A DNA stretch of 64,000 nucleotides from Monosporascus cannonballus. Taxonomy: Eukaryota > Ascomycota > Sordariomycetes > Xylariales. Of the stretch, positions 1-12,151 are shown piece by piece (the stretch's first letter is position 1; each line of letters opens with the position of its first letter). The translations under genes and the position numbers were made by a program. The DNA lies in assembly GCA_004154925.1 (NCBI GenBank), contig QJNS01000001.1, positions 744,001 to 808,000 on the forward strand. The letters run 5' to 3'. Below the pieces are notes generated by a model. It was not told the origin of the DNA and searched no databases. It worked only from the letters and a program-made list of their open reading frames with translations.

Positions 1-1207
1 ACGTTAATGCCTTTTTAAAATTATTATTTTTACTTCATCAATAATTAAATTATTTTATTTAGGTTTTTATTTTCTTTTCATATATAAATTAAATAATTAT
101 CGTTTTAATTAGGTATTCTTATTTATCGGAATAAATTTTATAACTTTTTAATAATACTTAAAAATATAACCTTTTTATTAAATTATATATTTCAAATAAT
201 AATAACTATATTAATTAATAAGTTCCAGATTTCATAAATATTCCTAATTCGATAACCGATAAAATAATTAATTTACGTTTTAAGATTTAAAATTTAAAAT
301 TTTTATTTTTTTATAGCGGTAATTATCATAACGTAAATTATATAACTATATATTCATAAATAAGTTTATTAATATTTTCGATCAAATATTATAACGCTGT
401 TTTTATATATTAAGTAAATATAATAAATTTTGTATAGGTTGTGCTAAAACAAAATTCGTATTTAAAATTACAATTATATAAATATATTGTCGTTTTAAGG
501 ATATATATAATTAAAAACGAAAATAATTTAACGTTTTTTTATATCGTAATTATTTTTTTCTTAATTATATCTCTTAAATGTTTTGTATTCCCGTTTTAAA
601 TATAAGTATATAATATTAAAAGTTTAAATTTAATATTAAAAAAAGATCATTAAAATATATTTCGAAATTAATAATTTTTCAAAATTTCGTTATCGTATTT
701 GATTACCTATAAAAAAACTTTATTTTAATTTTTTAAAACTTTTAGAAAATATCGAAACGTTATAATTAATATATTTTGCTTTCAGTGTTTAAAGTAAACA
801 TTCTAAATAAAACTTAAATATTTATCGGTAATAAATATAACGTATTTATATTTTTTAAAGTTGTTTTTAAAATTTATAAAATCGATAATAATTTTTTATC
901 CTAATTGGAATACTTTTTTTTAATTTGCGGTATATTAACCTTTTAGCTTTCGTTTTATTATATACTTGGCATTCGATTATTATAAGACTTTTTAGGTGGA
1001 TTTTTTTCGTATGGAATTATAATTAAGCGATTATTTCGGGTTTTAAATATCTTAATTTCAGGTATTATATAATGCCGTTATTGATTCGTAATAGTTTCAT
1101 TATCTTTAAATTAATATTTTATTTATAAATTATTAAAATTATATAAATAATTATTACGTTAATATTTTCGATAACGACTAAATTAAATTTATTTATTAAT
1201 ATAATAA

Positions 1208-1402
1208 TTACCTATTTATATTTATTTCGAATAAAAGTATTAATTTTTCGATTATTTTATTAATAACCTTTTTCCGGAACTGTTGAAAAAATACTAAATT
1301 ATATATAAAGTTTTCAAAATATATTATGTCGTACAAACGTAATACTTTCGTACCGTTAAAATTTCGAAAAATTATATTAACTTTTTTATACCCCTTAATC
1401 AA
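1208..1402 (-). pseudogene. Copia protease-region fragment (copy A)
   Basis: Short open stretch whose product contains GYKKVNIIFRNFNG and NFIYNLVFF. These match the part of copia polyproteins just after the aspartic-protease active site, where a 'G-G-x-V' strand and the 'YVPGFxxNLVS' segment are normally found. The same block recurs in copy B. The active-site half lies upstream in broken frames. This is a remnant and not a gene. Confidence 0.6.
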
Positions 1403-2929
1403 AACGAAATTGTTATATATATATATCTCGTTATCTTATACGGTAAATTTAAAATTCAAAAATCTATTAATTAAATTAAAAATATATATCGTAAATTTTA
1501 AATCGAAAATAATTAAATTTTTTAAAAAGTGAAATCAAATATTTATAACGTTACGTTAATTAATAATCAAAAAATATATCAGTATTTATCGTGTTCTTTT
1601 TAAAAATTAATTTATATTTTATGTAATAAATGTTTTTATAATTTTTAATAAACGGTTAATTTTGTCTTTTAAAACTTAATTAACGGAATTTTATTTTTAA
1701 ATATATGTTATTATGTTATGCTTAAAATAAAAACCTTTTGTGGTTTTTTTAAGGAATATATAATAGTAATTAGATAATATATAGTAATTAATTAAATACG
1801 TTTTATAACAGGTACCTTATACGTTTAATTTTTAACGCTTTTATTTATTACCGTTTCGGTCCGTATAAAAACTTTTACGGTTACTTCGTTTCGACTTACG
1901 GCTTAAGGTTTTTTTTCGTAATTAAAAATTAATATTTTTAGAATTTTTCTAATGAAAATCGTTTTAATTAAACAAATTTATAAATATCTCGTAAAGTATT
2001 AAAAACGTTATCTTAATATTTTATAATATAAATATAGGATAAATTATAACCTAATAATCCAGAAAATTAATTATACCGTTATTAATTTCGGCGTTTTTTA
2101 TTATCTGAAAAATAATAATTTATATTTTAATTATAAAGGCTAATGCTATCTATAAATTATTAACCTATATAATCGTCGTTTTTATTTCTGGAATATTATA
2201 TTATTTTTAAGGTCATAATTTCTTATTATTTTACGATTTATTCGTTTAACTTTTTACCAGGTTTCGAAATTTATTTTAACATTTTGCGATATTTTCGTTA
2301 AATATTAATTAGGAATTTGCTATTATACATTTTACCGGATTCGCTTAAGTTAACGTATTATTTTCGTAAATTTGTTTCTGGAAAAAAGCTGGTTTTTTTA
2401 ATTGTTAAAAATATTAACTCTAAGACTTATTTCGTAAAATCGTTAATTTCTTTATTAGAAGATAGCGTATTTCTAATTTTTATAAATATATACTATAAAA
2501 TCCTGATTATAGGTTTATCTGCTTTCGGTCGTTATTTTAAAGATATTCGATAGATAACTGATATAATCGATTTTTTGGGTATTTCTTTTAGAAAATGTAA
2601 ATATAATCGAAAAACCGCTTAAGATATTGATTTGTATCATATGGCGGATTCGTTTTTTTAGGTAAAAAGCTATATTAGGTTTTATAAATTTAATAAGTTA
2701 TTAAAGGTTTTAATTAAGATCGATATAATTACAAATATCAAGCACGTATATTTTAAATTGAAATTCGCTTTTAAAACGATCTTAGTCCTTAGATCCCTTG
2801 TAAATAACGGAGAACGTTAACGATACGGTCGCTATTATTATTATTAGCGTATTTCGATAAGTATAATTGATATATAACTTATATCGTTTTAATAATAATT
2901 AAATAAGTAATATATGTCCTAATTAAGCA

Positions 2930-3108
2930 CATAAGACTGTTAATTGTTAAATATAAGAGATATCAGTTATATGTATATTAATAGTTTAGTTGTAAATGCT
3001 TTAGAACGCGTATTGCACTTTAAGGTAATCTAATCCCGAAACATATATGTTCCGATCAGAGGGAATCTTCCGTATATAGGGTGCTAAAGCACCCTCTGCT
3101 AGCTGACA
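2930..3108 (-). repeat. LTR-like right end of copia copy A
   Basis: Shares a series of blocks with 5,050-5,232: ATATAAGAGATATCAGTT, ACGCGTA, ATATATGTTCCGAT and a GCTAGCTGACA/GCTAGCTAACA terminus. On the minus strand the end reads TGTCAGCTAGC. A perfect hairpin, GGGTGCTAAAGCACCC, sits at 3,079-3,094; it is only partly kept in copy B. I read this as the 5' LTR of a minus-strand element. Confidence 0.55.
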
Positions 3109-3401
3109 CCTTTTAGTCGTACCCCTTTTAAATAGGACGGAAATTAAGTAATTATTTTAAGACCTAGATAACCTAAACGTAAATATCATATAATGTTATT
3201 ATTAATACGTAATAATTTTGTAATTTTTAAATTAACGTTTTATTTATAAGCCGTATATATTATGTTAATAATTATTACGTTAATATTTTTAAAAACAAAT
3301 TAATTATATTTATTTATTAACATAATAATAATCTAATTATACATATTTCGAATTTAATTATTAATCCTTTCATTATTTTATTAATATTTTTTTCGGAATT
3401 A

Positions 3402-3689
3402 TTAAAATAATTTTAAATTATATGCGAAATCTTTATAATAGGTTATATTATATAAACGTAAGGTTTTTATACCGTTAAAGTTTCGAAATAATATATTTAT
3501 TTTTCCGTAACTATTAATTGGGATAAAACTATTACTTATATATATTTCGTTACCTTGTATAATAAATTTATAATTAAGGAATTTACGAATCATATTAAAT
3601 ATATGTATCGTCGATCCTAAGTCCAGGATAGAAAAGTTCCTTAAAGGGTAAAACGAAACGTTTATCGTATTATATATATAGTTAATCAA
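3402..3689 (-). pseudogene. Copia protease fragment (copy B)
   Basis: The 95-residue open stretch contains ILDLGSTIHIFN, which lines up with the copia aspartic-protease active site (usual form LDSGATxH). It is followed by GNEIYIS, YGKINILFRNFNG and DFAYNLKLF in the order seen in copia polyproteins. The catalytic D-S-G reads D-L-G here. A TCG-to-TTG change would explain this and is a RIP-type C-to-T transition. The protein is non-functional and truncated. Confidence 0.65.
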
Positions 3690-5049
3690 AAAATATGTTA
3701 GTATTTGCGTTATTTCCTTTGGGAATTATTTAATTTTTAAAATAATTATTTTTTATACCTTTTAATAGCCGTTCCAATTTTTCTTTTAAGAATTAATTAA
3801 AGGTAAGTTATTAATAAATTAATTTTATTATTTCGTTATTAAAGCGAAAATACGTTAAAGCCTTATTAAAGAATATATAAAAGCATTAAGATAATACGTA
3901 ATAAAGGCTTAAATAAACTTTATAACGGGTACTTTAAGTATTTAATTCGTTATATTGTTTTGTTAATATTTTAGTCCAAATAAGAATTTTTACGATTATT
4001 TCGTTTTTGTTTTCGTACCGGAATTTTTTTTTCGCGGTTAAGGATTAATAGGCTTGGTTTTTTCCTAATTAGAATTATTTTAAATAAATAAATTTGCCCG
4101 AGTTCCATGAAAGGTTAAAAATGTTACCTTAATATTTTGCGATATTAACCAAAAAATAAGTTATAACCGAATAATCCAGAAAGTTAATTGCTATTTTTTG
4201 GAAATTAATCGTATTAATATTGATCTCGGTTTTTTTTATTATTTAAAAGGTGGTAATTTATATTTTAATTATAAAGGCTAATATTATATATAGTTATTAA
4301 TTTATATAATCGTTATTTTCGTTTTTAAAATATTTTATTACTATTTTAAGATTATAATCTTTTGTTATTTTACGATTTATTCGTTTAATTTCTTATTAAA
4401 TTTCGAAATTTGTTTTAACGTTTCGTAATATTTTCGTTAAATATTAATTAAAAGCCTGTTATCGTATACCTTATTTAATTTGGCCAATTTAGCGTATTAT
4501 TCCCGTACGTTCTTTTTAAAAAGGAGATTTGTTTTTTTAATTATTAAAGATATTAATTTTAAGATTTATTTCGTTAAGTCGTTAAGGTTTTTACAAAAGG
4601 TATCGTATTTTCGATCCTTGAAAGTATATATTGCAAAATCCTAATTATAGGTTTATTTGTTTTCGGTCGTTATTTTGAAGGTATGTATTAGGTATCCCGT
4701 AAGATTAATTTTTTCGGTAATTTTTCCGGATAATAAAGATGATAATAGGGTATTAGATTATGCTGTATGGCGAATTCGTCTTTTGGGATAAAAGGTTATG
4801 TCGGGTTTTATTGGTTTAATAGGTTACGGAAATAATTAATTAGGATCGATAAAGTTCTAAATGTCAAACGCGTACGTTTTAAACTGGAATTCGCCCTTAA
4901 AGCGGTGCTAGTTCTTGGGTTTTTTATAAATAACTAAAGACGTTAACGGTACGATTGCTATTATTGATATGAGAATATATTGATAATTGTTATTAATATA
5001 AAGCCTATATTGTCTTAATAATAGCCAATTAATAAATATATATGCAAAT

Positions 5050-5232
5050 TGAACAAATAAGACTTTTAATTATTAGATATAGGAGATATCAGTTGTTATT
5101 GTATTTAGTTAATTACGTACGTTTTCGCAACGCGTACTATTTTTATGTAGTTTAGCAACGGAGTATATATGTTCCGATTAAAAGGTAACCTTTTCGTATT
5201 TGGTGTGTTATAGCATATCTGGCTAGCTAACA
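5050..5232 (-). repeat. LTR-like right end of copia copy B
   Basis: Counterpart of 2,930-3,108, with shared blocks and the same order. The terminus on the minus strand is TGTTAGCTAGCC. The hairpin seen in copy A is mutated here. Confidence 0.5.
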
Positions 5233-6025
5233 GATAACGATTCAGAAGATCCGAATAAAACCGAAAATAACGAGGACGAAAATCAGATATTTCGAGAATC
5301 TCCACATATTAATTAGACTGCTAAGGTAAGCGGATTTTAGCATAAAAAAGCTACATTTAAAGATTAATTTCGCAAAAAAAGAAAAAAGCTAACTAATACC
5401 AAAAATAAGGGCGTTATTAAAAGACAGGCAAACAAAATTTCGAAAAGTTAAACTTTAACGCTTACTTAAAACCGGCCGTTTTTCTGAGATAACTCAGATT
5501 TATCGTTATAATTATAGCAAACTAGGCCCGTAATTACTAGATTAGGGCGATAAGTAATATAATTAACATATTCGTAATTTTTAAAAATGGTTTAAATTTA
5601 ATATAAAGTTATCCCTTTTTTCTTTTTTTATTTATTGTTTAGTTTTATTATATAATATATAAATTTTTATTATAAGTAATTTTTATTTATATAAATTAAA
5701 ATCAAACAAATAATCGTAAAATAATAATATTTTATATATTATTTTTATTATAATAAGGAAATAAAGTTTTTTAAAATAAGATATTTAGGTAAATTATGGA
5801 AGCTTTTCTTAATTACGTTATATTATCTTATATATCTTATTTTCTAAAAAAAATCGCTCATATCTGCACTTAATTAAATATTTGCGAAATACATATTTAT
5901 TATTGTATTGCTATTATAATTAATAAGCTTACGTTATTACAATAATAAATTTAATTATAATAATAAAAGTTTATTAAAATAATTATAAAATAATTATTTG
6001 TTAATGATTTAACAGTTATAATAAT

Positions 6026-6185
6026 GGCTAAAATAATACGCATTAGGTACACGGCTTGCGAATTAATTTTGGAATCCAAAAAATTACCTGGCGCTAGAAA
6101 AAAATTTTCCGCGTTATAAAATAACCCCCGGCTAAGAAAATAATGTCTAAGTGCCCGGCTGCGAAAATAATGCGTAAGGGCCCAG
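6026..6185 (+). repeat. Three copies of a GGCT..AAAATAATRCG motif
   Basis: A motif of about 25-30 bp built on 'GGCT(N)AAAATAATGCGTAAG' followed by a C/G-rich CCCGGC box occurs near 6,026, 6,127 and 6,155. Short GC-containing repeats of this kind inside AT-rich DNA resemble subterminal repeats of a DNA transposon. The element itself cannot be delimited. Confidence 0.35.
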
Positions 6186-6700
6186 CCTTTTTTTTAAAGG
6201 CGAAAAAAACGCGTTTTATTTTATAACAAATTTTTTTAAAAAAATAAAATAATTTTAAAATAATATTAATATATACAGCCGCCGTTTTGCGTAAAATCTG
6301 ACAATATTAAATAAATGCTAAATTATTACTTAAAAACGCCTTTTTAACGTTTAATAAGAGAAATTTTGCAATAATTTAATAGTTAATAACGATTTCAAAT
6401 TTCTATTATAAGCGTTATATAGAAAACGGCAAAAATTATATTAATCGAATTATTTAAAGATAAATAATATATGAAATAATTTTAAAATAATTAAATTTTT
6501 TATAATAATTAATTTATACGTTATTTACGTTAAACGAATTATTATTTAATAAAAAAACATATAATTAGTTAAAAATATTTTAAGTTATTATTAAAACTTA
6601 CTAAAACCGTAAATAAAAAATACGGTTCCTAATAAAAAACCTAGTATTTCATTAAATAAAGCTTATAACCAAAATTTTAAACGTACTAAAAAAAAGGTAT

Positions 6701-6745
6701 AAAATAATAACGCGCAAAATAATAACGCGTAAAATAATAACGCAT
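6701..6745 (+). repeat. 15-bp tandem repeat, three units
   Basis: Three consecutive units AAAATAATAACGCGC / AAAATAATAACGCGT / AAAATAATAACGCAT. On the plus strand one frame reads asparagine-rich (NNNAQ-like) with TAA where CAA would stand, so it may derive from a coding low-complexity repeat mutated by RIP. Confidence 0.7.
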
Positions 6746-6970
6746 AAAACAGTAAAGATTCGAATAATACGCAAAATAATAATAATAATAAAATCTTAAA
6801 TAAGATTTAAATTCGGTTTAAAAAGAAATTAACGTTATTTGGTTTCATAATACATAAAAAGTTTTATATAATTTAGCTGCAAATTTTTAATATTATTTTT
6901 TTACCGGATTGTTTCAAATTATTTTAAATTATTGAAACGATTTGCTTTATGTGTAAATTTTTTACTTACT

Positions 6971-7081
6971 GGGTACCCGTGGGTCCTTGGCAAGACCCAA
7001 TGGGTACTTAATAAGTCCTTGGCAAATCCGATGGGTACCCGTCAGGACCCATGGGTCTTCGTGGATCACCCACGGGTACCC
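6971..7081. repeat. 111-bp element with perfect 14-bp inverted ends at the AT/GC border
   Basis: GGGTACCCGTGGGT at 6,971-6,984 is the exact reverse complement of ACCCACGGGTACCC at 7,068-7,081. Between them are further GGGTACCC and GACCCA/TGGGTC pieces, so the whole stretch can fold back on itself. It sits on the switch from the AT-rich block to the gene island. GGGTACCC-type runs occur near the ends of some hAT-family elements; that link is only a suggestion. Confidence 0.6.
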
Positions 7082-9395
7082 ATTCCCTCACTCTAGCTGA
7101 AGGGCTTGTCCTACCATTATCGGTAATGATCAGCACAGGAGGACTCGATATACTCACCCGGAGCACTCCTAAGATCAAGAACATTTAGAGCTTATCCACA
7201 ATTCAGTGTTCTCAGTATCATAATGGTGAAGGTATGCATACGTTTATGGTTTGTATAATGATATGACCCTTTTCCCCTTGCAACACGACCTGGTTCTTCC
7301 CCCCACCCCCCAACGAGGAAGAGCATATTTTTGCCAAGCATGGACTCGAGATGCTCGACTACACCACAGACCAAGCGTATTGACATGAGAAGCCTCGCTG
7401 TCGCCACCTGTAGAGTCCCTACTGCTCGAACATCACTTACTCTTATCGTCAGTTGCTAACAGGCCAGCTTGGTGGCCTGGTGACTGACAATAGACCGTCA
7501 AGAGGATGACTCCCTTTGGTTCGCTTGCCAGCTCTGTGGACAACTCCCTTATATACGCAGCAATTCCCAGGCTCTTAATTGTTAACCTTGATTCGAGAAG
7601 TTTAAGTTCGTCTGGGTGTTCAAGCCTTATTGATTACGTATAACGCTTTGGATTTCTACCAGTTTATCATGGCCAGACAGACCTTTGACGCTGGCGTTAA
7701 GTTGCTTCGTATTCTATGTAACAGATTCTTTCGTAGAGTCATCTCTTCAGCTACTTGGCATTATTAACGCCTAAGTTCCTGTCTGTAAACTATACGCATG
7801 AAGTAAAGTACTCAGGACTGTAACCCCCTCGCATGCCCCTTATCTCCCCTTTAGAGATATTTAAACTACGTATGAAGTTCCTAAATGATACACACTTCTC
7901 ATCGTAAATCCGCAGATGGCCGAGTTTAGCCGAAATGTAATTCCTCCAACTGAACAACGCTGAGGATATTCCAAACCTCTCCTTATATGCGAGCTATGCA
8001 AGTTGATGCTTCTTTTCTCAATAATCTAAACCACCATCACCTACTTGACCACAAAGGATAGGGATTGGGATAAAAGATGCCATCGGTAGAACTCCGGTAG
8101 CGATGGTCGGAGACCGCCCGGACTTTGATATAAGACCGCACTATATATATATATCACACTCCCACGGCCGATACCACGCCACGAGCCAGGCCCCATGAAC
8201 CCGGTGAGATATTTCACCCTGCCTCAACCCGCCTTCCGACCAAGGTACGCCCCGTAGGCCTCCGGCTCGCGCGCTAAGCAAGGCACGAGCCGGGTAGTTA
8301 ACTACCTCGAAAGTCAGAAAGAGCCGTCAGGTGCATCTTCCACGAGGGTCGACATATTATAAGGAGCTTCACTTCTCTATTTTCCGATATGTGAGGTCAG
8401 GAAAGGAATAAATACTATCGTGAGCCGTATAATCTCCATGATATCCTCACCGTCGGGCTCCCCCTTTCCATGCGGTGTCTAGGCGGTCTGACACTCCCTG
8501 GGATGGCGATGTAGTTTTCCGTGATGGAACCACGCCCAGCCATGACCGGCGATGAACCAGCCAGCGGCGGCGGCCCTACTTAGAATAAACTCCCGTATTA
8601 TCGTATTCATGGCCCGAGTGATTGATGTTCGCCAGCCAGCCCTTGGTTTCTACGCTGAGGTCATGATCCAACATTCTGAACGTCTAAGCCGTAGGACTCG
8701 CCCCTCCACCACCCGTTCACGACGCACCTCGAGGGCCCCAGAAGAATGGCTTGGGTGGCAGGTGTAAAGAGCGTGGACATAATTCTCTAACGAAACTCTC
8801 TATATATATTTGCCTGTGTATGTAATCAAAACCCTTGGAGAATTCAGTCTCGTTCTATCCGGCCAAACTGGATGATTATGTATGGGCTGATAACAACCTG
8901 CTATTGCTGCTCGACTTACCGACTGAGGTGAGATGGAACGGCTTTATGGCCGCGAACCGCGGGATTGTTCAAGTAGCTTGTCGGTTGTTTGATACCGTGC
9001 TTCAAGAACGTTACGTTTAGTTAGCGGATTACCCACGCAGACAGCGTTGGAGAAAAGTCTTAGAAGGCGAGGCACTCGTGCGACACAGAGTCTCATCACA
9101 CACATCGAATACCGGGACAGGAAGCATATGCATATGGCGACGAACGGTATCTGTATTCGAGCCTATCAAAGGGGACCTAGATTCATAATGGCAAGCAAGG
9201 CCGATTTAGCTCGTCCACATCGCATCAACCCGCTGCTCGTGGTAAGCTTCGCCCCCACGGGGCCGAAACTACGCGGATATCAACTCCATAATATTATCCC
9301 GAGTAGGTAGGTGTCGCAGTCCTCCCGGTCCGGACCTTTTCCCACCGGGGCCCTTCCTCCGCCGAGTCGAGCCGCACCGTCAACAAGGGGCTGGT
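7082..9395. other. Intergenic, no recognisable gene
   Basis: Gene-island composition, but no conserved domain on either strand. Short open stretches at 8,552-8,767 and 8,835-9,020 (+) lack homology I can recognise and show no consistent codon bias. The 3' flank of the thioredoxin gene lies at the right end. Confidence 0.5.
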
Positions 9396-10350
9396 TTACT
9401 GTTTGGACTTCTGGAGCAGCTGGACGAGGGCTTGGGGGTTGGCGCCCACCAACTCGTCGTCCTTCTCGCCGTCCTTGAAAACCATGAAGGTGGGCATGGC
9501 GCGGATGCCGAGCTCCTGGCTGAGTTCGGGCAGCTCGTCGACGTCGATCTTGGCGAAGAAGATGTTCTTGAACTGCTCCTCGTTCGAGTGGCTGTAGCCG
9601 GTTGAAAAAAGAAGTATGCGCGTCAGCTAGTTTGTTCGTCTCCGGAGAAAGGAGGTAAATAGGCGCGCGAAAATGGCAACAAGCCAAAAGCCGTAATTAG
9701 GGAGGGACGGGTATGGATGGGCAGGAAGTAACGAAACGAGACATTATCGTCACTTACTTGGCGAGGATCGGAGCGATGGCCTTGCAAGGCCCGCACCATG
9801 TAGCGAAGCAATCAAGCATCACTATCTTGTTGTCCTTGAGCGCCTGCCTCCACTCCTCGGTGCTGCATTGGGATAACCCAGTTAGCTACGCACTCAAACG
9901 AAGGGGAAAGCCGGATTCGTGCAAAACGAAATGGCTGCTGTTACTGCTGCAGCTATTGGTAGTGCTCGCTTGCTTGCTTGCTTGCCGGTTGCTGCTGGTG
10001 CATATGATGGAGGGGACAGATAAGGCGGGGTAGCTCCAGCCGGCTCTCAGTTCCACCACCACCACCACCTCTCGAGATCTCTTTCCTCTGCTTGTATCAC
10101 AGGGGAGAGGGGGAGGAGTGAGGGGGGGGGGGAGAAGAGGAATAATGAATACGGAAACTTACGTCTGGATGTTGTGGACAACCATCTTGGGTGATGTGGT
10201 ATGGAATTGCTGTTGGCGTAAGATTGGTGATAACGATGCTAGGCGCGACGATGTTGTCCGGTTGAGGGATTGTCTGAGCGTAGACTGTGTTGCGCGGAGG
10301 AAGAAGTTTGCTGACATCAAGGAAAATCGGGAAAACGGGACGGTATTCAA
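9396..10350 (-). CDS. TRX: Thioredoxin with mitochondrial-type leader (3 exons)
   Basis: Small dithiol oxidoreductase that reduces protein disulfides. Exons on the minus strand are 10350-10163, 9862-9758 and 9591-9396, with GTAAGT donors and AG acceptors, giving 162 residues. The classic active site WCGPCK is at residues 85-90, with the conserved FATW before it, IDVDEL after it and the cis-proline AMPTF near residue 131. The first 55 residues are rich in R, S, T and L and end in QFHTTSPK, typical of a mitochondrial presequence. A second in-frame ATG at 10,185 (residue 56, MVVHNIQT) would give a standard 107-residue cytosolic thioredoxin, so both forms may be made; an ATG at 10,317 is a third option. 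The family call is firm and only the start is uncertain. Confidence 0.93.
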
Positions 10351-12151
10351 AGAGGTAGGAGGTAGCGGGGCGGTTTTAAGTAGTACGGGTAAAATACGAG
10401 CTCAGCGCTGGAGGTGACGGAATTATCTAGAGCATCCAGGTACAGAGATACTGACTTATTATTCATCTGGGATGTACAACCTGATTTGGAATCGAAAGAA
10501 GCCCGAAATAGAAAAGACGTTGACGAATTGGCTTTATCAGATGTAAAAAGCCAAAAAAAAAAGCGCTGTACCACGTCGTGAGGACACCAGCGGTAGACAA
10601 GATAATGGCGCATTTTTTTTCCAGCTTACTGATACTCCACACAAAGCCAGAGGTAACTGCAAGTATGGAATCCGGTGCAAAGGGCCCATCTATCAGAGCC
10701 CCATGACGTAAGCCGCAGACTTATAAGTGGTTTTCGATGACGCGATATCCCACGGATCCTTTTGGCCCACAGAGGTTCCCAAATTGAGGGGCAGCGCCGA
10801 TAAGATACGATGACCGCTCGGGGTCGCGGTCGGCATGCGGGGTTGTAGTTGATTATACGAAGTACCTCCAATCAACACAGCAGCCCTATTCTGGGAGGCA
10901 TCGCCAGCTGTATGTGATACAAATGTCTCTTGCCACGTCGATAAAGACACGTTGTTTGTATGGCCTAATTTATCCCATAGGCGGTCAACTAGAGAGTTTG
11001 CATAGAGACGGAGACGTCGTGTAACACAATGGAAAAACCCGTTAAGGAGCATAAGGCTTCCGTCTCACAACCTTCAAGCCTCCCGGACACAACTACGGGG
11101 TTCACAGCGTTTCTAACGATGCGACAGACTACTATGTGCTTGAAAAATCTGTATTCAGACCTCCAGCTACGCCAGAGCTATGCGTTCGCATACGAAGAGG
11201 CGGGAGACCTGCCTGGCCAAGAGACCCCTTTTGTTGGTATAGACACAGATCCCGGCTCTCTCTCAGAATAAAACCTGCTACGAACGCTCTCTAGACCTTT
11301 TCCGGCCCCCGCCCGACCGATCCATACATACCTCAAAGGCAAAAGCCGCACAATTATCCTCCCCGAGCGCGGCTCTATGGGAATAAAACGCAAAAATGAT
11401 AACCGCCCCCTATCCCCTAGGACATCACGGCTTTCTTCTGCGCCGCTGACATCAAAGGGGCCCTCGGCAGAACGAAGGCTGATATGCCGAAAATGTTGCA
11501 TAACGGTAACGCCACGGGCTTTTCCCCGAATTACCTGAGGCGTATTATTCGAAGCATTGCCTTGGACACCGGGTGGACAGAGAATGTGGTATCAATATCA
11601 GCCCACATCGGGCTGAAGAAAAACAAAAACTCTTTTGGTATCACAATATATGAAGAGAATATAAAAACAGATCCCCTACTCCACTGCCTGCGCACAAGAA
11701 AGAAGCAAGCAGTCATGAAGTCGTAGCCTACATGCAGAACAGTATGTAACGGATGGAGCGTGAGATCACGCAAAGTGATAAAAGCCAGCTGGAAACGCGA
11801 CTCAGGCGAAGACTGCGGCTCGATCATGATATCGATGAGAGGGTCTGTCGACAATTGACTTAGACGGCCGGCATTTTTTTTTTAAAAAAAAACTTTTTTT
11901 TTTCCGTGCTGTTGTAGTCGATGGCGACATATGGGGAGAGGTGTAAATGAGTGAACTGGGTCGGTACTTATGAAACAGAAGAAATCTGAAGGAGTGTGCC
12001 GAGGATCGGACGCCTCGGTTCGTAGACAAAGAAAATGAGAAGTCGAAAAAAGCATTGTGGATCAGCCTCTCCCCTGGCTTTAAAAGTGTCGTCAATGATC
12101 GCTATTGTAAGTCTCGTAATTGCCTGTTCGGTAGCTCTCGCGATGAGAAAG
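10351..12151. other. Intergenic between the thioredoxin and the 817-residue protein gene
   Basis: Upstream region of the thioredoxin gene and downstream region of the next minus-strand gene. Overlapping open stretches of 80-119 codons occur on both strands (for example 10,693-11,052 and 11,531-11,854 on minus), but none resembles a known protein or joins into a convincing spliced model. A T10-A9-C-T10 tract lies at 11,874-11,903. Confidence 0.4.
11874..11903. repeat. Poly-T/poly-A/poly-T tract
   Basis: Ten T, nine A, one C, then ten T. The T and A runs form a perfect short hairpin. Such rigid dA:dT tracts exclude nucleosomes, but no specific role is shown. It lies about 250 bp past the stop codon of the 817-residue protein gene. 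Confidence 0.7.

Larger units (their letters stand above)
1..3108 (-). mobile_element. Degraded Ty1/copia LTR retrotransposon, copy A (cut by the left window edge)
   Basis: AT-rich sequence that aligns by eye with a second copy at 3,109-5,232, both reading on the minus strand. The element's 5' end lies at the right: read on the minus strand it begins TGTCAGCTAGCAGAG, as LTRs start with TG. The protease region follows at about 1,200-1,400, and the expected integrase and reverse transcriptase would lie further left and partly outside the window. Reading frames are broken throughout. CpG is retained while CpA/TpG is scarce, the dinucleotide pattern RIP leaves. The copia assignment rests on the protease block and the shared LTR end. 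The left limit is not seen. Confidence 0.7.
3109..5232 (-). mobile_element. Degraded Ty1/copia LTR retrotransposon, copy B (truncated)
   Basis: Second copy of the same element, colinear with copy A from about 1,060-3,108. Its 5' LTR-like end is at the right (minus strand start TGTTAGCTAGCC at 5,232) and the protease block is at 3,402-3,689. Homology continues leftward only to about 3,120-3,180, where copy A's LTR end begins, so copy B is cut off in its integrase region. The simplest reading is that copy A inserted into copy B, whose 3' part would then lie beyond the left edge. A tandem duplication is the alternative. Confidence 0.65.
5233..6960. other. AT-rich stretch without a gene
   Basis: No open frame or recognisable domain. 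It contains a three-copy motif (6,026-6,185) and a 15-bp tandem repeat (6,701-6,745), and otherwise looks like mutated repetitive DNA. Base composition changes abruptly to gene-island composition just after 6,960. Confidence 0.6.

Noticed and set aside
10693..11052. 119-codon minus-strand open frame
   Set aside because: No homology recognised, no splice context, and equally long frames overlap it on the other strand.
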